64,000 bases of DNA from Heterohyrax brucei (taxonomy: Eukaryota > Chordata > Mammalia > Hyracoidea > Procaviidae): NCBI GenBank assembly GCA_028571685.1, contig CM053144.1, positions 100,408,171-100,472,170 of the forward strand, given 5' to 3'. This document shows positions 13,501-25,950 of this stretch, piece by piece. The first letter of the stretch is position 1, and the number at the start of each line of letters is the position of its first letter. The notes under the pieces were generated by a model. It was not told the origin of the DNA. It ran no database searches and saw only the letters and a list, made by a program, of their open reading frames with translations. Position numbers and translations under genes: made by a program.

Positions 13501-14200
13501 GGCTTTGTGGTCTGAGAAGATGCTTTGCAATTATTCAGTGACTTGGATTTTCTTGAGATTTGCTTTATGTCCTAACACATAGTCTGTTCTGGAAAATGTT
13601 CCATGTACACTGGAGAAGTTGGTGTGGTTATCGGTTGATGGATAAAAAGTTCTGTATAGGTTGATGTGGTCTAGTTGGTTAGTTGTGGCAATAAGATCTT
13701 CTGTGTCTTTATTGAGCTTTCTTTCTAGAATATCTGTTCAATGGTGAATGTGGAGTGTTGAAGTCTCCCACTATTACTGTGGAGTGATCTATCTCAGTTT
13801 TCAGTGTAGTCAGTGTTTCTTGGATGTATTTAGATGCCCTAGTGTTGGGTGTATGAATGTTTAATATTGTTAAGTCTTGCTTGTGTATTGAATCTTTTAG
13901 CAATAAATAGTGACCATCGTTGTCCACAGTGGTGGATTTTATGTTAGAATTTATTTTATCTGAAATTAGTATTGCCACACCTGCTCTTCTTTGTATATTG
14001 TTAGCTTGGTATATATTATTCCATCCTTTAATTTTTAATTTGTTCATACCTTTAAGTCTAAGGTAAGTTTCTTGTAAGCAATGTGGACGGGTCATGTCTT
14101 TTGATATAAGATGTCACTCATTGTGTCTTTACTGGAGCGTTCAGTCCATTTACAGTCAGTGTGATTATTGATAGGTAGGTGTTTAGTGCTGTCATTTTGA
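10530..14200 (-). pseudogene. L1 ORF2 relic with conserved endonuclease and RT boxes
   Basis: A broken endonuclease-RT reading frame of roughly the full ORF2 length. The endonuclease part (13709-14095, 128 codons) shows LQETYL and VGDFNTPHSPLNR, matching the catalytic EN blocks of L1. The RT part at 12202-12414 shows [14 protein letters not shown]. The catalytic FADD box is intact on the minus strand at 12149-12160, followed by MIVYAENPKES. C-terminal pieces are at 11365-11598 and 11065-11313 (IKRPPTEWEKTFGN). Stops and shifts separate the pieces, so no full protein can be made. ORF2 normally nicks DNA and primes reverse transcription of its own RNA. Confidence 0.85.
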
Positions 14201-14869
14201 TGTATTTACTTTTGTGTTAATGTTTTCTCCGTTTCTCTTAATATTCTATTCTTGGATATTCTTCCTTACAGGTTGATTTTTCACCCTTTTCACTGTTAGT
14301 TTTGTGTTTGTTGATGCTCCTGTCTTGTGCTTTTGTTTTGATATGCTGCATCTTTAGTGTGCTTTGTGGCTATTCCTGAAATCTCCCCTTAATAATCTAA
14401 GTTTAAACCCAATTGTAGCTTCTACAATCTTATTGATTTTCTCTCCATCAGGAAGGACTATCACTAGTGTAGTATATCACTCTTTTTAATGTAATGGTAT
14501 CATAGTTTTCATCATATGATCACTGGCTCATTCCTTTTAATATTATAGCTTTGATTGAGTGTTGTGCTTTCCCTAACTGAGTAGATTTCTGGATGTTGTG
14601 TCCTGCACTGTCTCCTAAAATATAGAGTTAATGGTTTTGTTTTTCTAAGCAAAGAGCTTGTTTCAGTATTTCTTGTAGTTTTGGTTTGGTTTTTACAAAG
14701 TCTCCGAGTTTCTGTTTATCTGTGTGTTTTAATTTCATATTTCATATTTCAAAGACTGTTTTGTAGGATATGTAATTCTTGGCTGGAAGTTTTTCTCATT
14801 CAAGGCTTTGAATGTGCATCTCACTGCCTCCATGCCAGCACTGTTTCTCCTGAACAGTCAGACAAAAGC

Positions 14870-15731
14870 CTACAGGGCTTCCTTCTGTGTTAGCTTTGCT
14901 TTAAGTCTTCCTGCCTTTAAGAATTTCTGTTTATTTTTTGTTTTCTTAGGCTTGATTACAATATGTCTTGGTGTCTTTCTTTTGAGGTCTGTATTTTGTG
15001 GTGTTTGATACGCATCTTGGCTATCTATGTTCCCTTCTTTCATAATTTCAGGGAAGTTTTCTGTCAGCAACTCAACAACAGTACTCTGTATTTTCAGGTA
15101 TCCCTCCCTGTTCAGGAACTCCAATTAATCATACATTGTTCCTCTTGATGGAGTCCTGTGTGTTTCTTAATGCCTCTTTGTTTTTCTTGTTTCTTTTCTC
15201 TGATTTCTCCTCATAAATGCTGGTGTTAATAGCTCTGTGTTCAAGGTCAGTAAGTCTATTATCCAGTTGTTGAGTTCTGCTGTTTTGGCTTTGAATTGAA
15301 TTTTCTAATTCTGTAATTTTGTTACTGATCTGTCAGGTTGCAGAATGCTGATGTTCCATCAGTTTGAACAGCTTGCTTAATTTTTCATTTTGCTCTGCTA
15401 CATTTTGTATAATGTTTAGGAAGGCTCTATACATACTTCTTTTGTACTCAACCTCTGATAGTTTCAGAAAGTCTTCATCTGGGAAGTTCTTTGGTTCTTT
15501 CTTTTGGGAGCTTTCTGGGATGATGGATGGATTTTTCTTTAAGTGTCTGGCTAAGACTTGTTGCATTCTGGGCATCTGGAAGCTGTTTAGTTTCTCTGGT
15601 GTTGCCTTTGCAGGAACAGAGGTGCAGTTCTGAGAATGAAGTTGATCACCAGCCACCTCTATGTATTGCAGTGACTGGGCCCAGTGGAATCTCTGGGGTA
15701 GCAGACTCCACCTTCTGGCTGACAAAGACAC
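14870..15731 (-). pseudogene. L1 ORF1 relic (RNA-binding chaperone)
   Basis: Two open pieces on the minus strand, 15333-15731 (132 codons) and 14870-15124 (84 codons), lie between the 5' UTR and ORF2 of the nested L1. The downstream piece has TPRHIVIKPKKTKNKQKFLK and KAGRLKAKLTQKEA, like the L1 ORF1 C-terminal domain (RTPRHIIIK, then KEKILKAAREK in active elements). The upstream piece is rich in Gln, Glu and Lys, consistent with the N-terminal/coiled-coil part. ORF1p forms trimers that coat L1 RNA. The frame is broken between the pieces. Confidence 0.7.
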
Positions 15732-18321
15732 AGCCCTACTTGTGGGGTCACTGAGGGGCCATCAGCCAGCCCTGTGATGTTGGTCAGTAAAGGTTGGAAG
15801 AGGTGCCATCAGGCTGCACCATAGTTATTTCTCTAGGCAGTCTTATTTTGAAAGATAAAAGCTATCTGACAGTTTTCAAAATCAGTCAGGCTGTCAGGTA
15901 TGAAAGCTCATCTTTCTGGCTCACAATGGAGGCATCTCTGTATCCTTCCCCAGATGCTGTGATGTAGTTCAAGGTACAGATGCACAACTGCCCTGCTGTC
16001 ATCCGCTGCTGGGTCTCACCCGTGAGGCTATACTGTATTAATCACAGCTTTTTGGAAAAGTGCTCCACAGATTGGCACTGCCTCTCAGCCTGGCAATTAG
16101 CCCCTGATGAGGCCTCCGTTTGGGTAACTCTTCCTCCAAGTTGAACAAGAAGGCATCTTGGACAAGCTGTCTCCCCTGCTGCAAAGTAGCCGAATCTATG
16201 GTCAAGGTCTGGAAAGAGAAGGTGGAGGGGCTGTGGTGCTCTGAGTCCAGAGCTGGATTCCCAAAATGTGGTTATTCCACCTGCTGATCACGTCAGCAGT
16301 GCAGCTGAGCTTTGCTGCCAGTTAAGCCCATCCCCTGCCTGCTGGCTAAAAAAAAGAAAAGAAAGTTAAAAGTGTTAGTTACGTTTTGACCATAGAGCCA
16401 GCCGTTCAACAAGGACAGGGGTCAATGAAAGAGAAGTTTCACAGTCAGTGGCATGTAGCCCAACTTAGGAATCCTATGCTGTGTCCTAGGGCTCACTGGT
16501 TGTCCAGAAGCCTCTGTTTAATTATGAATCCAGGCCTTAGCTTTGAGAGGGAATTAAGGAGACATGTCTAGTCCACCACCTTAACTCTGCCTCCCCTCAA
16601 ATTAGTTTCTTATACAAAAACTTACATACCCTTTGCTAGCTTCTCACCCCATACTGTGGCAGCATGTTCCTCCCCTCCACCCTGTATTTCCAATGTCCAT
16701 TCGACCAGCTCCTGTCCCCCTCTGTTTTCTCATTTTGCCTCCAGACAAGAGCTACCCACTTAGTTTCCTGTATCTACTTAAGCCAAGAAGCATTCTTCAC
16801 CAGTATCATTTTATATCTTACATCACAGTTCAATCTTTGAAGAATTGGCTTCTGGAATGGTTTCAGTTCTGGGCTAACAGAGTACAGGGGCCATGACTCC
16901 CAGGGAGCTTCTGGTTTGTTGGACCATCAAGTCTGGTCTTTTTACTGCAGTTCAAGTTCTGCATTCCACATTTCTCCCTCTCCTTCAGGCAATCACAATG
17001 GTAGTTGGACACTGTTTAGGTTTTCTATTCCCATGCTGATGTAGTCTCTGGTTTATGTTGCCATTTCTGGCTCTTGGGCTTATATTTCCTTATGTCTTTG
17101 AAATTCTTCATTAACCTTTTTTCCTGGAGGGTTCATACAAGTTGATGCTTCTTAGGGGAATTCCTGCTAACTTTTATGATCCCAGACACCACTCACCAAT
17201 GTAGGGTGCAGGATATATTTTTTTTAAATAAAATTTGTTATGACATTTGACCTAGATGCCCCCTGAAACCACAAACCCCAGACCCTTGCCCCTGCTTTTC
17301 TATCCCTTGAAATATTTGATTGTATTTAGAAAATTTTGTAGCTTTTGATTTAGTACAGTTGTGCTGACTTCTCCAGACTGTCTGTTGTCCTTCCCTTCAC
17401 CTAAAATAATTCTTGTCTACTGTCTAATTAGTGAATACTGCTCTGTCTGCCACCTCAACCTTGTAACCATCAAAGGTTGTTTTTTTGTGTGTTTAAATAA
17501 TTTCTTGAGTCTTTATAATAGTGGTGTCATACAGTATTTGTAACTAATTTCACTCAGTATAATGTCTTTCAGAGTCCTCCACATTGTGAGATGTTTCCCA
17601 AATTCACATTGTTCTTTATTATTGCATAGCATTACACTGTGTGAATATACCATAGTTTGTTTACCCGTTCATCCATTGATGGGCACCTAGGTTGATGCCA
17701 TATTTTTGCTCTTGTGGGCAATGTTCCAGTGAACATTGGTGTGTGTGGCAGCTCTTATTTCTGTAGGATAGATTCCAAAACGGGATTGCTGTGTCACATG
17801 GTATTTCTATTTTTAGCTATTTAAGAAAGTGCCAAATGAGTTCCCAAAGTGATTGTACCATTTTACATGCTCACCAGCAGTGTATAAGTGGTCCAGTCTC
17901 TCCACAACTTCTCCAATATTTATTAGTATTATTGGATTAATGCCATCCTTGTTGGAATGAGATGTTATCTCATGGTAGTTTTGACTTGGATATCTCTAAT
18001 GGCTAATAATCTTGAGTATTTCTTCATGTATTTGTTAGCTGCCTGAACATCTTCTTTGGTGAAGTGCCTGTTCATATCCTTAGCCCATTTTTTAATTGAC
18101 TCAACAGCACTTGGCTGGCTTGGCTATTTGTCTTTTTGGTGTTAAGATTTTGTAGTATCTTGTAGATTTTAGTGGTTAGACTCTGATCAGATTTGTTGTA
18201 GCCAAATTATGTTTTCCAGTCTGTAGTTTGTTTTTTTTTCTCATTTGGTGAAGTCTTTGATGAGCATACATGTTTGGCTTTTAGGATTTCTCAGTTATCT
18301 ATTTTCCTTTTCTGATGTCTG

Positions 18322-18433
18322 TACATTATTGATAATGTTCTGTATTCTGTATATGCCTTGTATTAGGGCTTCCAGAGTTGTCCTTATTTTTTTATTCCAT
18401 TTTTAATCCTTTATTTTTTTTTACTGTTTGATT
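18322..18433. repeat. Direct duplication, copy 1
   Basis: The segment from about TACATTATTGATAATG through ACTGTTTGATT recurs at 19420-19519. Over the last 85 bases I count two substitutions and one single-T length change. Copy 1 carries 10 extra bases near 18338-18347. It is in its expected place in L1 ORF2. Confidence 0.8.
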
Positions 18434-19140
18434 TTATACAGAGGTCTTTGATTCATTTTGAGTTACTTTTTGTGCATAGTGTGAGATATGGAGTCTTGTT
18501 TCATTTTCTTACACAGTTGGCTATCCAGGTATGCCAACACCATTTATTAAAGTGATGGTCTATTTCCAATTAGTGGGCTTTGAGTCTTTGTGAAATATCA
18601 ACTGCTCATAGGGAATGATTTTACATCTGGATTCTCAAATCAATTCCACTGGCCTACTGTCACACTGTAAGAAATTCTAAAGAGGTAGTGTAACACCTCC
18701 CTCTTCATTCTTCTTCAATAATGCTTACTTATCCAAGGCTTCAACTCTTTCCATATGAAATTAGTGATTTGTTTCTCATCTATTAAAAATACTACTGGAA
18801 TTTGGATTGGGATTTTACTGTTTCTATTTATCACCTTGGGTAAAATGGAAATTTTCACAATGGTAAGTCTTCCTATCCAAGAGCAAAGTAGATTTTCTCT
18901 ACTTATGTAGTTTTGTTTTGATTTCTTACAGCAGTGTTTTGTAGTTTTCTTTATATAGTACTTTTATATCTCTGGTTAGAGTTATTCCAAAGTATTTTAT
19001 CTTCTTGGAGGCTACTGTAAATAGTATTGATTTAATGATTTCTTGTTTGATAGTCTCTTTGTTGGCATAGAGAAATCCAACTGATTTTTTAATGTTTATC
19101 TTGTAGTCTGATACTTTGATGAACTCTTCTATTAGTCCCA

Positions 19141-19310
19141 GTACACTAATGATTAAAGGATCTGTACACCAGGAGGACACAATCATACTGAATATTTACA
19201 CACCCAGTGATAGGGCTCCTAAATACATAATACAAACTCTAACAACATTTAAAAGAGAAATAGACAGCTTTGCCATGATAGCAGAAGACTTCAACATACC
19301 ACTACTACAA
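19141..19310 (+). mobile_element. Inverted L1 endonuclease-region fragment
   Basis: Plus-strand L1 ORF2 sequence inside a minus-strand L1. It translates as DTIILNIYTPSDRAPKYI, then IAEDFN, corresponding to the endonuclease block ending VGDFN. The joint at about 19140 (TCTATTAGTCCCAGTACACT) looks like a 5' inversion from twin priming. Confidence 0.7.
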
Positions 19311-19419
19311 GCCGGCAGATTATTATTATTATTAACTTTCCTCTGTTGGATTACTGCCTCATTAAGTCTGAGAGAATGGGTCACAGTACAGGTAAGCGGT
19401 CCTATTTCCTGCCCAGAGA

Positions 19420-19519
19420 TTACATTATTGGTAATGTATATGCCCTGTATTAGGGCTTCCAGACTTGTCCTTATTTTTTTATTCCATTTTTAATCCTTTA
19501 TTTTTTTTACTGTTTGATT
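19420..19519. repeat. Direct duplication, copy 2
   Basis: Near-identical to 18322-18433 and about 1.1 kb away, joined directly to L1 5' UTR sequence. It is out of its normal L1 position. Confidence 0.8.
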
Positions 19520-20861
19520 GTAGTAAGGCATAGAGCAGAGAAGAAAAGGGGAACCACTGGTAAAAGGCAGAGTTTTATCCTAAAGGAAAGTTTTAGATCC
19601 ACATGAGATTGCTTTGATGCAAACTGAGCTTTTGTCTATGGAATGCTGTTTTTCACTGATTCTGGAGGTGTGAGTGGGCACTCCACTGCTCAGTCTCTCC
19701 TGCTATGGAAGAGAACACCATTTTCTGAATTCTACTGCTTCCATCCCCGTGCTCATTGCCACCAATCTGTTTGCAGGGTGCCGATTTCCACTGGATGAAG
19801 TCTGGCCAGTTCTTGATACTTCTGGATGTACTCTCCCTTCACTGTCATTCCATCTGATTTCTCAACTTTCCTTTTGATGTTCAGGGTACCTAGGATGTCA
19901 TGTATAATTTGTTTGTTTGCTTTTGAGGTCTTTGTTTTTAGAGGGATCACAGGAAGTGTCTGACTACTCCACCATCTTGGCCCAGCCTCTATCAATATTA
20001 GTGTTTTAAAATAAATATTGTGTTTTTGGTGGATGTTCACCAAAATAGGATTTCACTTAACAGTTTCTATACATATTTTTTCAGTGAGATTGCTTACATT
20101 TTTCACAAAGTATCAGCTGTCTTATTATTTCCATTCAGGTTGATATTTTTTCCATTAATCTAGTTTCCCTGTTCCCTGTAAGTTTCTCATCATTGGTCTA
20201 TAAAATTGGTCTGTAAAATTGACTGGTCTTATTAAGATGATTATTTAGAGAAGCACAATACTCATGGGTGATATTACTTGTGGCCAGTCTGTAATTAGGC
20301 TAGAAGGTAATCTCTTTGAGTTAGGAGTTTAAAGGATATTCAAGGGTGATAATCTCAGAGGTTCATCTGATCTCTAGTGTTCCAGTAAATCTGATTTTTT
20401 TTTTAAGAAATTTCAATTTATTCTATATTTTTCTCACATTCTTCCCGGGACTGTCTATTGATCCCTGGTTGGAACAGAAAGTTGTAGTAACTGGGTACCA
20501 TCTAGTTCCTCTGGTTTTAAGGTAGGTGAGGCTGTTTTTTTTTGTGTAGACCATTATTAGTTCTGTGAACTAGTTTCTTCTCTGACTCTTTGCTTTCCTT
20601 CTGTTTTCTTTTGCTCTGAATCAATAGAGACCAGTAGTTGTATCTCAGAAGGCCAGTTGTATATAAGACCCTAGAAGCTACTCACCAAATTTGGATGTAG
20701 AATGTTGTCCTTATGGATTGTATTGTGCTGACTGACTTGAGTTGTCCCACCATACTATGGTCCTAAGCCCTCAAACCCAGTAAACCAATCTTATGAGGAG
20801 TTTGGGCATGTCTCGGAAGTATCCACAACTGTGCCCCCTATTGCTTTATTTTATATTTGAG

Positions 20862-20995
20862 TATATATGCAGCACACATAAAAGTGTATATACATATACC
20901 TACACATACACCCACACGTACGCATATGTGTATTTGTATATGCCTTCCCTTGCATACCTATGCATATATATTTGTGTAACCACACACATATTTCC
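20862..20995 (+). repeat. Alternating purine-pyrimidine TG/CA/TA tract
   Basis: GTATATATGCAGCACACATA and CACACGTACGCATATGTG-type sequence over about 130 bases, inside the L1 3' UTR. It is a degenerate (TG)n/(TA)n simple repeat. Confidence 0.75.
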
Positions 20996-21539
20996 TTGTT
21001 GGTATTACTGTTGTTGTTAAATCATATGTTCCCCCAATAAATTTTTTGACATTTTTCAAACAAATTATTTGTTGAAGTTACAATTATCATAATTAGTCAG
21101 CATTTTCTCTGTGTCTACATCCTTCTATTCGTGCTCAAACATCTTTACTATGATTATGTTGTGTTCAATACTTCCATACTGAGTGGCACTTTTCCCATCA
21201 TCAAAAATAACAAGTCTCTACATTCTAAAGTGTGCTTCATCCCCGTCTTTTACGTGACAGTCACCAGTGTACGTGAATTTCTCTACGTTCATCTGTTCTT
21301 GTCTTCTTAAACATGGTGGATCATATAATATTTGTCATTATATAGTAGACTTATTTCACTTAACATTATGCCTTCCAGATGCATCTGTGTTATAACGTTT
21401 CACAGAATCATCTTTGCTGTTTATAGTTGAGTGCCAAGTCATTTATAGTTGAGTAGCATTCAACAATTTGCTTATCTGGTCATCCATTGATGAGCACTTC
21501 CATTATTTCCATTGTTCTGCTGTTGTGAATAAAGTTGCA

Positions 21540-21740
21540 GCAAAGCCGTTGCTGTTAGGTGCTGTGGAATTGGTTCTTACTCATAGCAGTCTTATGCACA
21601 ACAGAATAAAACACTGTCTGGTCCCGAGTCATCCTCACAATCATTTAGACTTGAGCCTGTTGTTGCAGCTGTTTTTAATCCATCCCATTGAAGATATTCC
21701 CCTTTTTCAATGACCTTCTACTTTGTCATCAATGATCACA
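21540..21740 (-). mobile_element. RTE LINE 3'-end fragment (minus)
   Basis: GTTGCTGTTAGGTGCTGTGG, then ACAACAGAATAAAACACTG, CATCCTCACAATCATTTAGA and TGAGCCTGTTGTTGCAGC. It extends past the AfroSINE-shared tail into RTE-specific sequence (ATCCATCCCATTGAAG), so it is a 5'-truncated RTE inserted in the L1. Confidence 0.75.
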
Positions 21741-24700
21741 GGATTGAGTATATCAGTTTCTGTCAGTACTTCTTGGTCTCTAGGGTATATTCCTAGGAGT
21801 AAGATTGCTGGGTCATAAGGTAGGTCTATTTCTAATTTTATGAGGGAGCACCATATCATTTCCCATAGTGGTTTTGCCATTTTGCAGACCCACCAGCAGC
21901 AGATAATGGTTCCAATTTCTCCATATTCTTACCAATATTTTTGTTGTTTTCCTTTTTAATCAGTGTTATTTTAGTAGGAATGAGACAGTATCTCACTGTA
22001 GTTTTGATTAGCATCTGTCTAATGGCTAATTATCATGAACACCTTTTCAAGTGTTTGTTGCCTGCCTTGACGTCTTCTTTGGTGAAAGTTCTGTTCATAT
22101 CCTTTGTCCATTTTATATTTGAGATGTTTGTCTTTTTGTTGGTGAATTCTTAAAGTTTTCTACAAATATTGAAGGTTAGACCTGTGTCTAATATGTTATT
22201 TCTGAAGATTTTTCTAGTCTGTAGATTGTCTTTTATCCTTTTGCTAATGTGTTTAATGAACAGAAGTTTTTAGTTTTTATGAGATCTCACTTATCTATTT
22301 TGTCTTTCTCTGTTCACACATTTGTTTGTAATGTTTGTTATTGTTACAAAAGATTATGTCATATAGTTTTTTCTTTCTATGTTTTGTTTCAAGGATTTTT
22401 ATGGTTTTAAGTTTACTGGTTAGATTTTTGATAACTTTTAAGTTGATTTTTGTGTTTGGTTTGAAGTGTAAGTCCTGTTTTAATATTTTGTAAGTGAAGA
22501 TATGTGTTTGCAAGCACAGTTTATTAAAGAGATGTTGCCCCTCTTAATGCACTTTGATCCCTTGTGAAAAAAAACTGTCCGTAAACGTTTGTGTTCAGTT
22601 CTGAGTTCTTAATTCTATTCCACTGGCCTATCTGTATATTGTCAAACTAGCACCAGACTGTTTTGATTATAGTGACTGTATAGCATGTTTTCATATCATG
22701 GAAGGTGAGGCATCCTGCTTTGTTCTTTGTCTTTAGTGTTATTTTGGCAATTTGAGATTTATTTTCTTTTCATATGAAGTTGGTCACTGGTTTTTCCATG
22801 TCAGTAAAGAATGTTGTTGATATTTGTATCTGGATTGTATTCGATTGCTTTAGGTAGTATTGATGTTTTCACTGTATTAAGCCTTCAGATTCATGAGCAT
22901 GGGATGTCTTTCTATTTTTGTAGATCTCTTAGTCTCTTGTAGCAGTGTTTTATAATTACCTTTGTATAAGTCTTTTAGGTTAATTTCTAGGTATTTTATT
23001 GATTTAGAGACAATGGTTAATGGTATTGTTTTTTTGATTTCTTTTTTCAGAGAAGTGTTTTTAATGTAGAGAAATCTAACAGATTTTTGTATATTTATCT
23101 TGTACCCTGTAACATAACTAAATTCTTCCATTCTAACAATTTTGTTGGGGAATCTTTAGGATATTCTATGTATAGGTTCATGTTATTCGCAAATAGAGAT
23201 ACTTTTACTTCTTTTCAACTTGGATGCTTTCTGTTTTTCTTTCACATATCATTGCTCTGGCTAAGACCTCCAGTACAGTGATGAGTAACAGCAGTGATAA
23301 CGGCATCCAGGTCTCATTCCTATTCTCAGAAGAAAGGTTCTCAACCTTCCTCTGTTGAATGTAAAGTTGTCTGTTGATTTTTTGTATATACTCTTAATTA
23401 TGTTGAAGAGTTTTCCTTCTCTTCCTATTTTGCTGAGAGGTTTTTCTTTTTTATGAGAAAAGGATTTTGAATTTCATCTCATACCTTTTATGCACTAACT
23501 GATATGATCGCATGGGTCTTTTCCTTTGTTTTATTTATGTAGTGAATTATATCAATTGATGCGATGTTGAACCATCCTTGTAATGCTGGTGTGAATTCCA
23601 CTTGATCATGATGTCTGATTTTTTTTTCTTGATATATTACTGTAGTTTTTTTGGCTAGAACATGGTTGAAACTTTTGTGACTATGTTTATGAGGAATATT
23701 AGTCTATAAACTATTTTTTTGTGATATCTTTGCATGTTTTAGTTATCAGGGTTTTATAAACTTCATGTAAGAAGTTTGGTAGTGTTTCTTCCATCTCTGT
23801 GTTTTTGAAGATGGCTGGCTGGCTAAGTGTGATTGATGTCACCTCTTGTTTGAATGTTTGGTAGAATTCTCCAGTGTAGACATCTAGTCCTTATTTGTTT
23901 TTGGTAGTTATTTAATGAGGTCTTCAGTTTCTTATTTTTGTGATGGGTCTGTTTAAATTTTCTACCAGTGCCTTGGCTTGGCTTTATTAGTTTGCATAGG
24001 TAGAGTGTTTCCTGGAATTTTTTCATTTCAGCTAGGTTTTCAAATTCGTTGGAGTTAATTTTTCATAGAAATTAGTTATGATTTTTATCTCTAGAAAGTT
24101 TGTAATATCACCAGTTTCATTTCTAATTTAGTTATTTGTTTCTTCTTTTTTTTTTGGTCAACCTAGTCAGTACTTTGTCTACCTTAGTGAGGCTTTCACT
24201 GGACCAACTTCTGGTATGTTAATTCTTTGAGTTGTTTTTCTGTTTTCACTTTTGTTTGTTTCTGCCTTGATCTTTACTATTTATTTTTTCTGGTTACTTT
24301 TAGCTTCTTATGCACTTCCTTTTCTATTTGTTCAAGTTGTGAGTTTAACTTAATCATTTTGGATTTTGTTATTTTTTAATGTAGGCATTTATTGCTGTAA
24401 ATTTCCCTCTGAGTACTGCTTTTCTTGTTCCCAGAGGTTTTGATATGCTGTGTTTTCATTGTCATTTCATTCTAAGTATTTTTAACTTTCATTTCTTCTA
24501 TGATCCATATGTTTTTTAGTGTATTATTTAGTTTTCATACATTTATTTATCTTTTATTATTTACCTATTGTTGATTTGTAGTTTCATACTGTTATAAACT
24601 GAGGAGAGGCTTTGTGTAATTCCAGTCTTTTTAAATTTGTTGAGACTTTTGTGGCCTAGCATATGATCTAATCTGGGAAATGATCCATGTGTGCTGGAGA

Positions 24701-24786
24701 AGAATACATATTGTTCTGGTGTTGGGTGAAGTGTTTTATATAAGTCTGTTAGGACCCATTAGCTTGTGCTTTTATTTAAGTTCTGT

Positions 24787-25233
24787 AATGGTTAGGATTC
24801 TGTGTCAACTTGGCTGGGCCATGATTCTCAGTGTTTGTATATGAGTGTGCTCATGTTTGCGTCTGCTGTGAGTAATCAATCAGTTTAAAGTTTCCTTGGA
24901 GATGTAGCTTGCATCTATATGTAAGCAGACGTTTTGGTCTTTTGCTTGCCTGTCTCCTGTTTGTCTGACCTCTGGCTCTTGAGGTTTGAACTATCAGTTT
25001 ATCTGCAGATCTTGGAATTCATCTATCTTCACAGCCTAAGAGCAGGAGTCCTGCTGATCTTGAATTTACTGGCTCCTGTATTCCATGAATCAAGGAAAGA
25101 CTGTATCCTGATCCAGAGACTTGGGATATTTGAAGTTCTACAATCATGTGAGCCATTTCCTTGACATAAATTTCTCTCTCAGTATATATTTATTCTCTTT
25201 ACTGATTTTGCTCCCTAGAAAACCCACCCTAAG
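24787..25233 (+). mobile_element. Solo-LTR-like or ancient mammalian repeat insertion
   Basis: About 440 bases break the L1 between TATTTAAGTTCTGTAATG and AAGTCCTCAGTGTC. The unit begins TGTGTCAACTTGGCTGGGCC and near its end has AATCATGTGAGCCATTTCCT followed by AAATTTCTCTCTC and TAGAAAACCCACC. This pattern belongs to a widespread mammalian repeat I remember but cannot name safely. AAGTTCT/AAGTCCT may be the target duplication. Confidence 0.5.
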
Positions 25234-25950
25234 ATAAGTCCTCAGTGTCTTTGATGATTTTATTTTTAGATGTTCTGTCTATAATTGAAAATAGTTCGTC
25301 GATATTCCCTACTATTATTGTGGAGGTGCCTATTTCTCCTTTCATACTAGTTAGAGTTTGCTTCACGTATTTTGGTGTATTGCTGTTAGGTGTATATATA
25401 TTTATAATTGTTGAGCATACTTGATCTTTTATTATTATGCAATCTCCTTTTTTATCTCTTGTAATAGACATTGATTTAAAGTCTATTTTATCTGATATCA
25501 GTATGGCCATTCCTAGCCTTTTTTTGTTTACTGGTTGCATGGAATATATTTTCTATCCTTTTATTTTCAGTCTCTTAGATCCTAGCATTTAAGGCATGTT
25601 TTTGTAGAGAGCTAAAGGATCTTTCTTTTTTTTTTTTTTAAATATATATATATAAATTCATTCTGCCACTCTCTGCCTTATATGGAACATTTTGACGATT
25701 AACATTTGAAGTTACTACTGCAGAAAAGATGTCTACTGCACTTACCTAGCTGTTTGTTTTTGAGTGTTTCGTCTCTTCTTGTTTCATTATATTGATTTTT
25801 GTGTTTTTGTTTGTATTTGGAAGCATTGTTTCAATAAGCCTTTTTGTTCACTTCCTTCTTTCCTTATGAGTGTTTGCTTTGGGTAATTTCCTAGTGGTTA
25901 CTGCATATGTTACATGACTTGACTCACAGTTACTGCATTGATAATATGTA

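Larger units (their letters stand above)
9499..16598 (-). mobile_element. Near full-length L1 LINE (minus), nested in an older L1
   Basis: On the plus strand it starts with a T run (reversed A tail), then the 3' UTR (about 9510-10520), ORF2 (about 14200 down to 10530), the inter-ORF and ORF1 region (about 14300-15750) and the 5' UTR to about 16598. It ends in CACCACCTTAACTCTGCCTC, the reverse of an L1 start. Length about 7.1 kb. The 3' UTR type, with GGTGACAGCAC near 9590, is shared with the L1s at 47145 and 57952. Both ORFs are broken, but this is the best preserved L1 here. It interrupts an older L1 of a different 3' UTR type. Confidence 0.88.
16599..19990 (-). mobile_element. Older L1 (minus), rearranged
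   Basis: The 3' UTR (from 16599, CAAATTAGTTTCTTATAC) is followed by the ORF2 C-terminal and RT parts up to about 19140. At 19141-19310 the sequence flips to plus-strand L1 endonuclease sequence (ATTAAAGGATCTGTACACC, then CACACCCAGTGATAGGGCTC). After a TTA microsatellite (19318-19336) comes a duplicated ORF2 piece (19420-19519) and then an L1 5' UTR ending in CCACCATCTTGGCCCAGCC near 19985. The order cannot come from one simple insertion. Confidence 0.75.
21400..25640 (-). pseudogene. Old L1 ORF2 relic
   Basis: The highly degraded ORF2 of the old minus-strand L1. The endonuclease part (25229-25540) reads GMAILISDKIDFKS and then IIVGNIDELFSIIDRTSKNK; the expected GDFN catalytic block is altered to GNID, so Asp is lost. 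The RT-flank part (22877-23131) reads MEEFSYVTGYKINIQKSV, the block just after the catalytic box. Frames are short and broken throughout. A solo-LTR-like unit separates part of the endonuclease from the rest. Confidence 0.7.
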
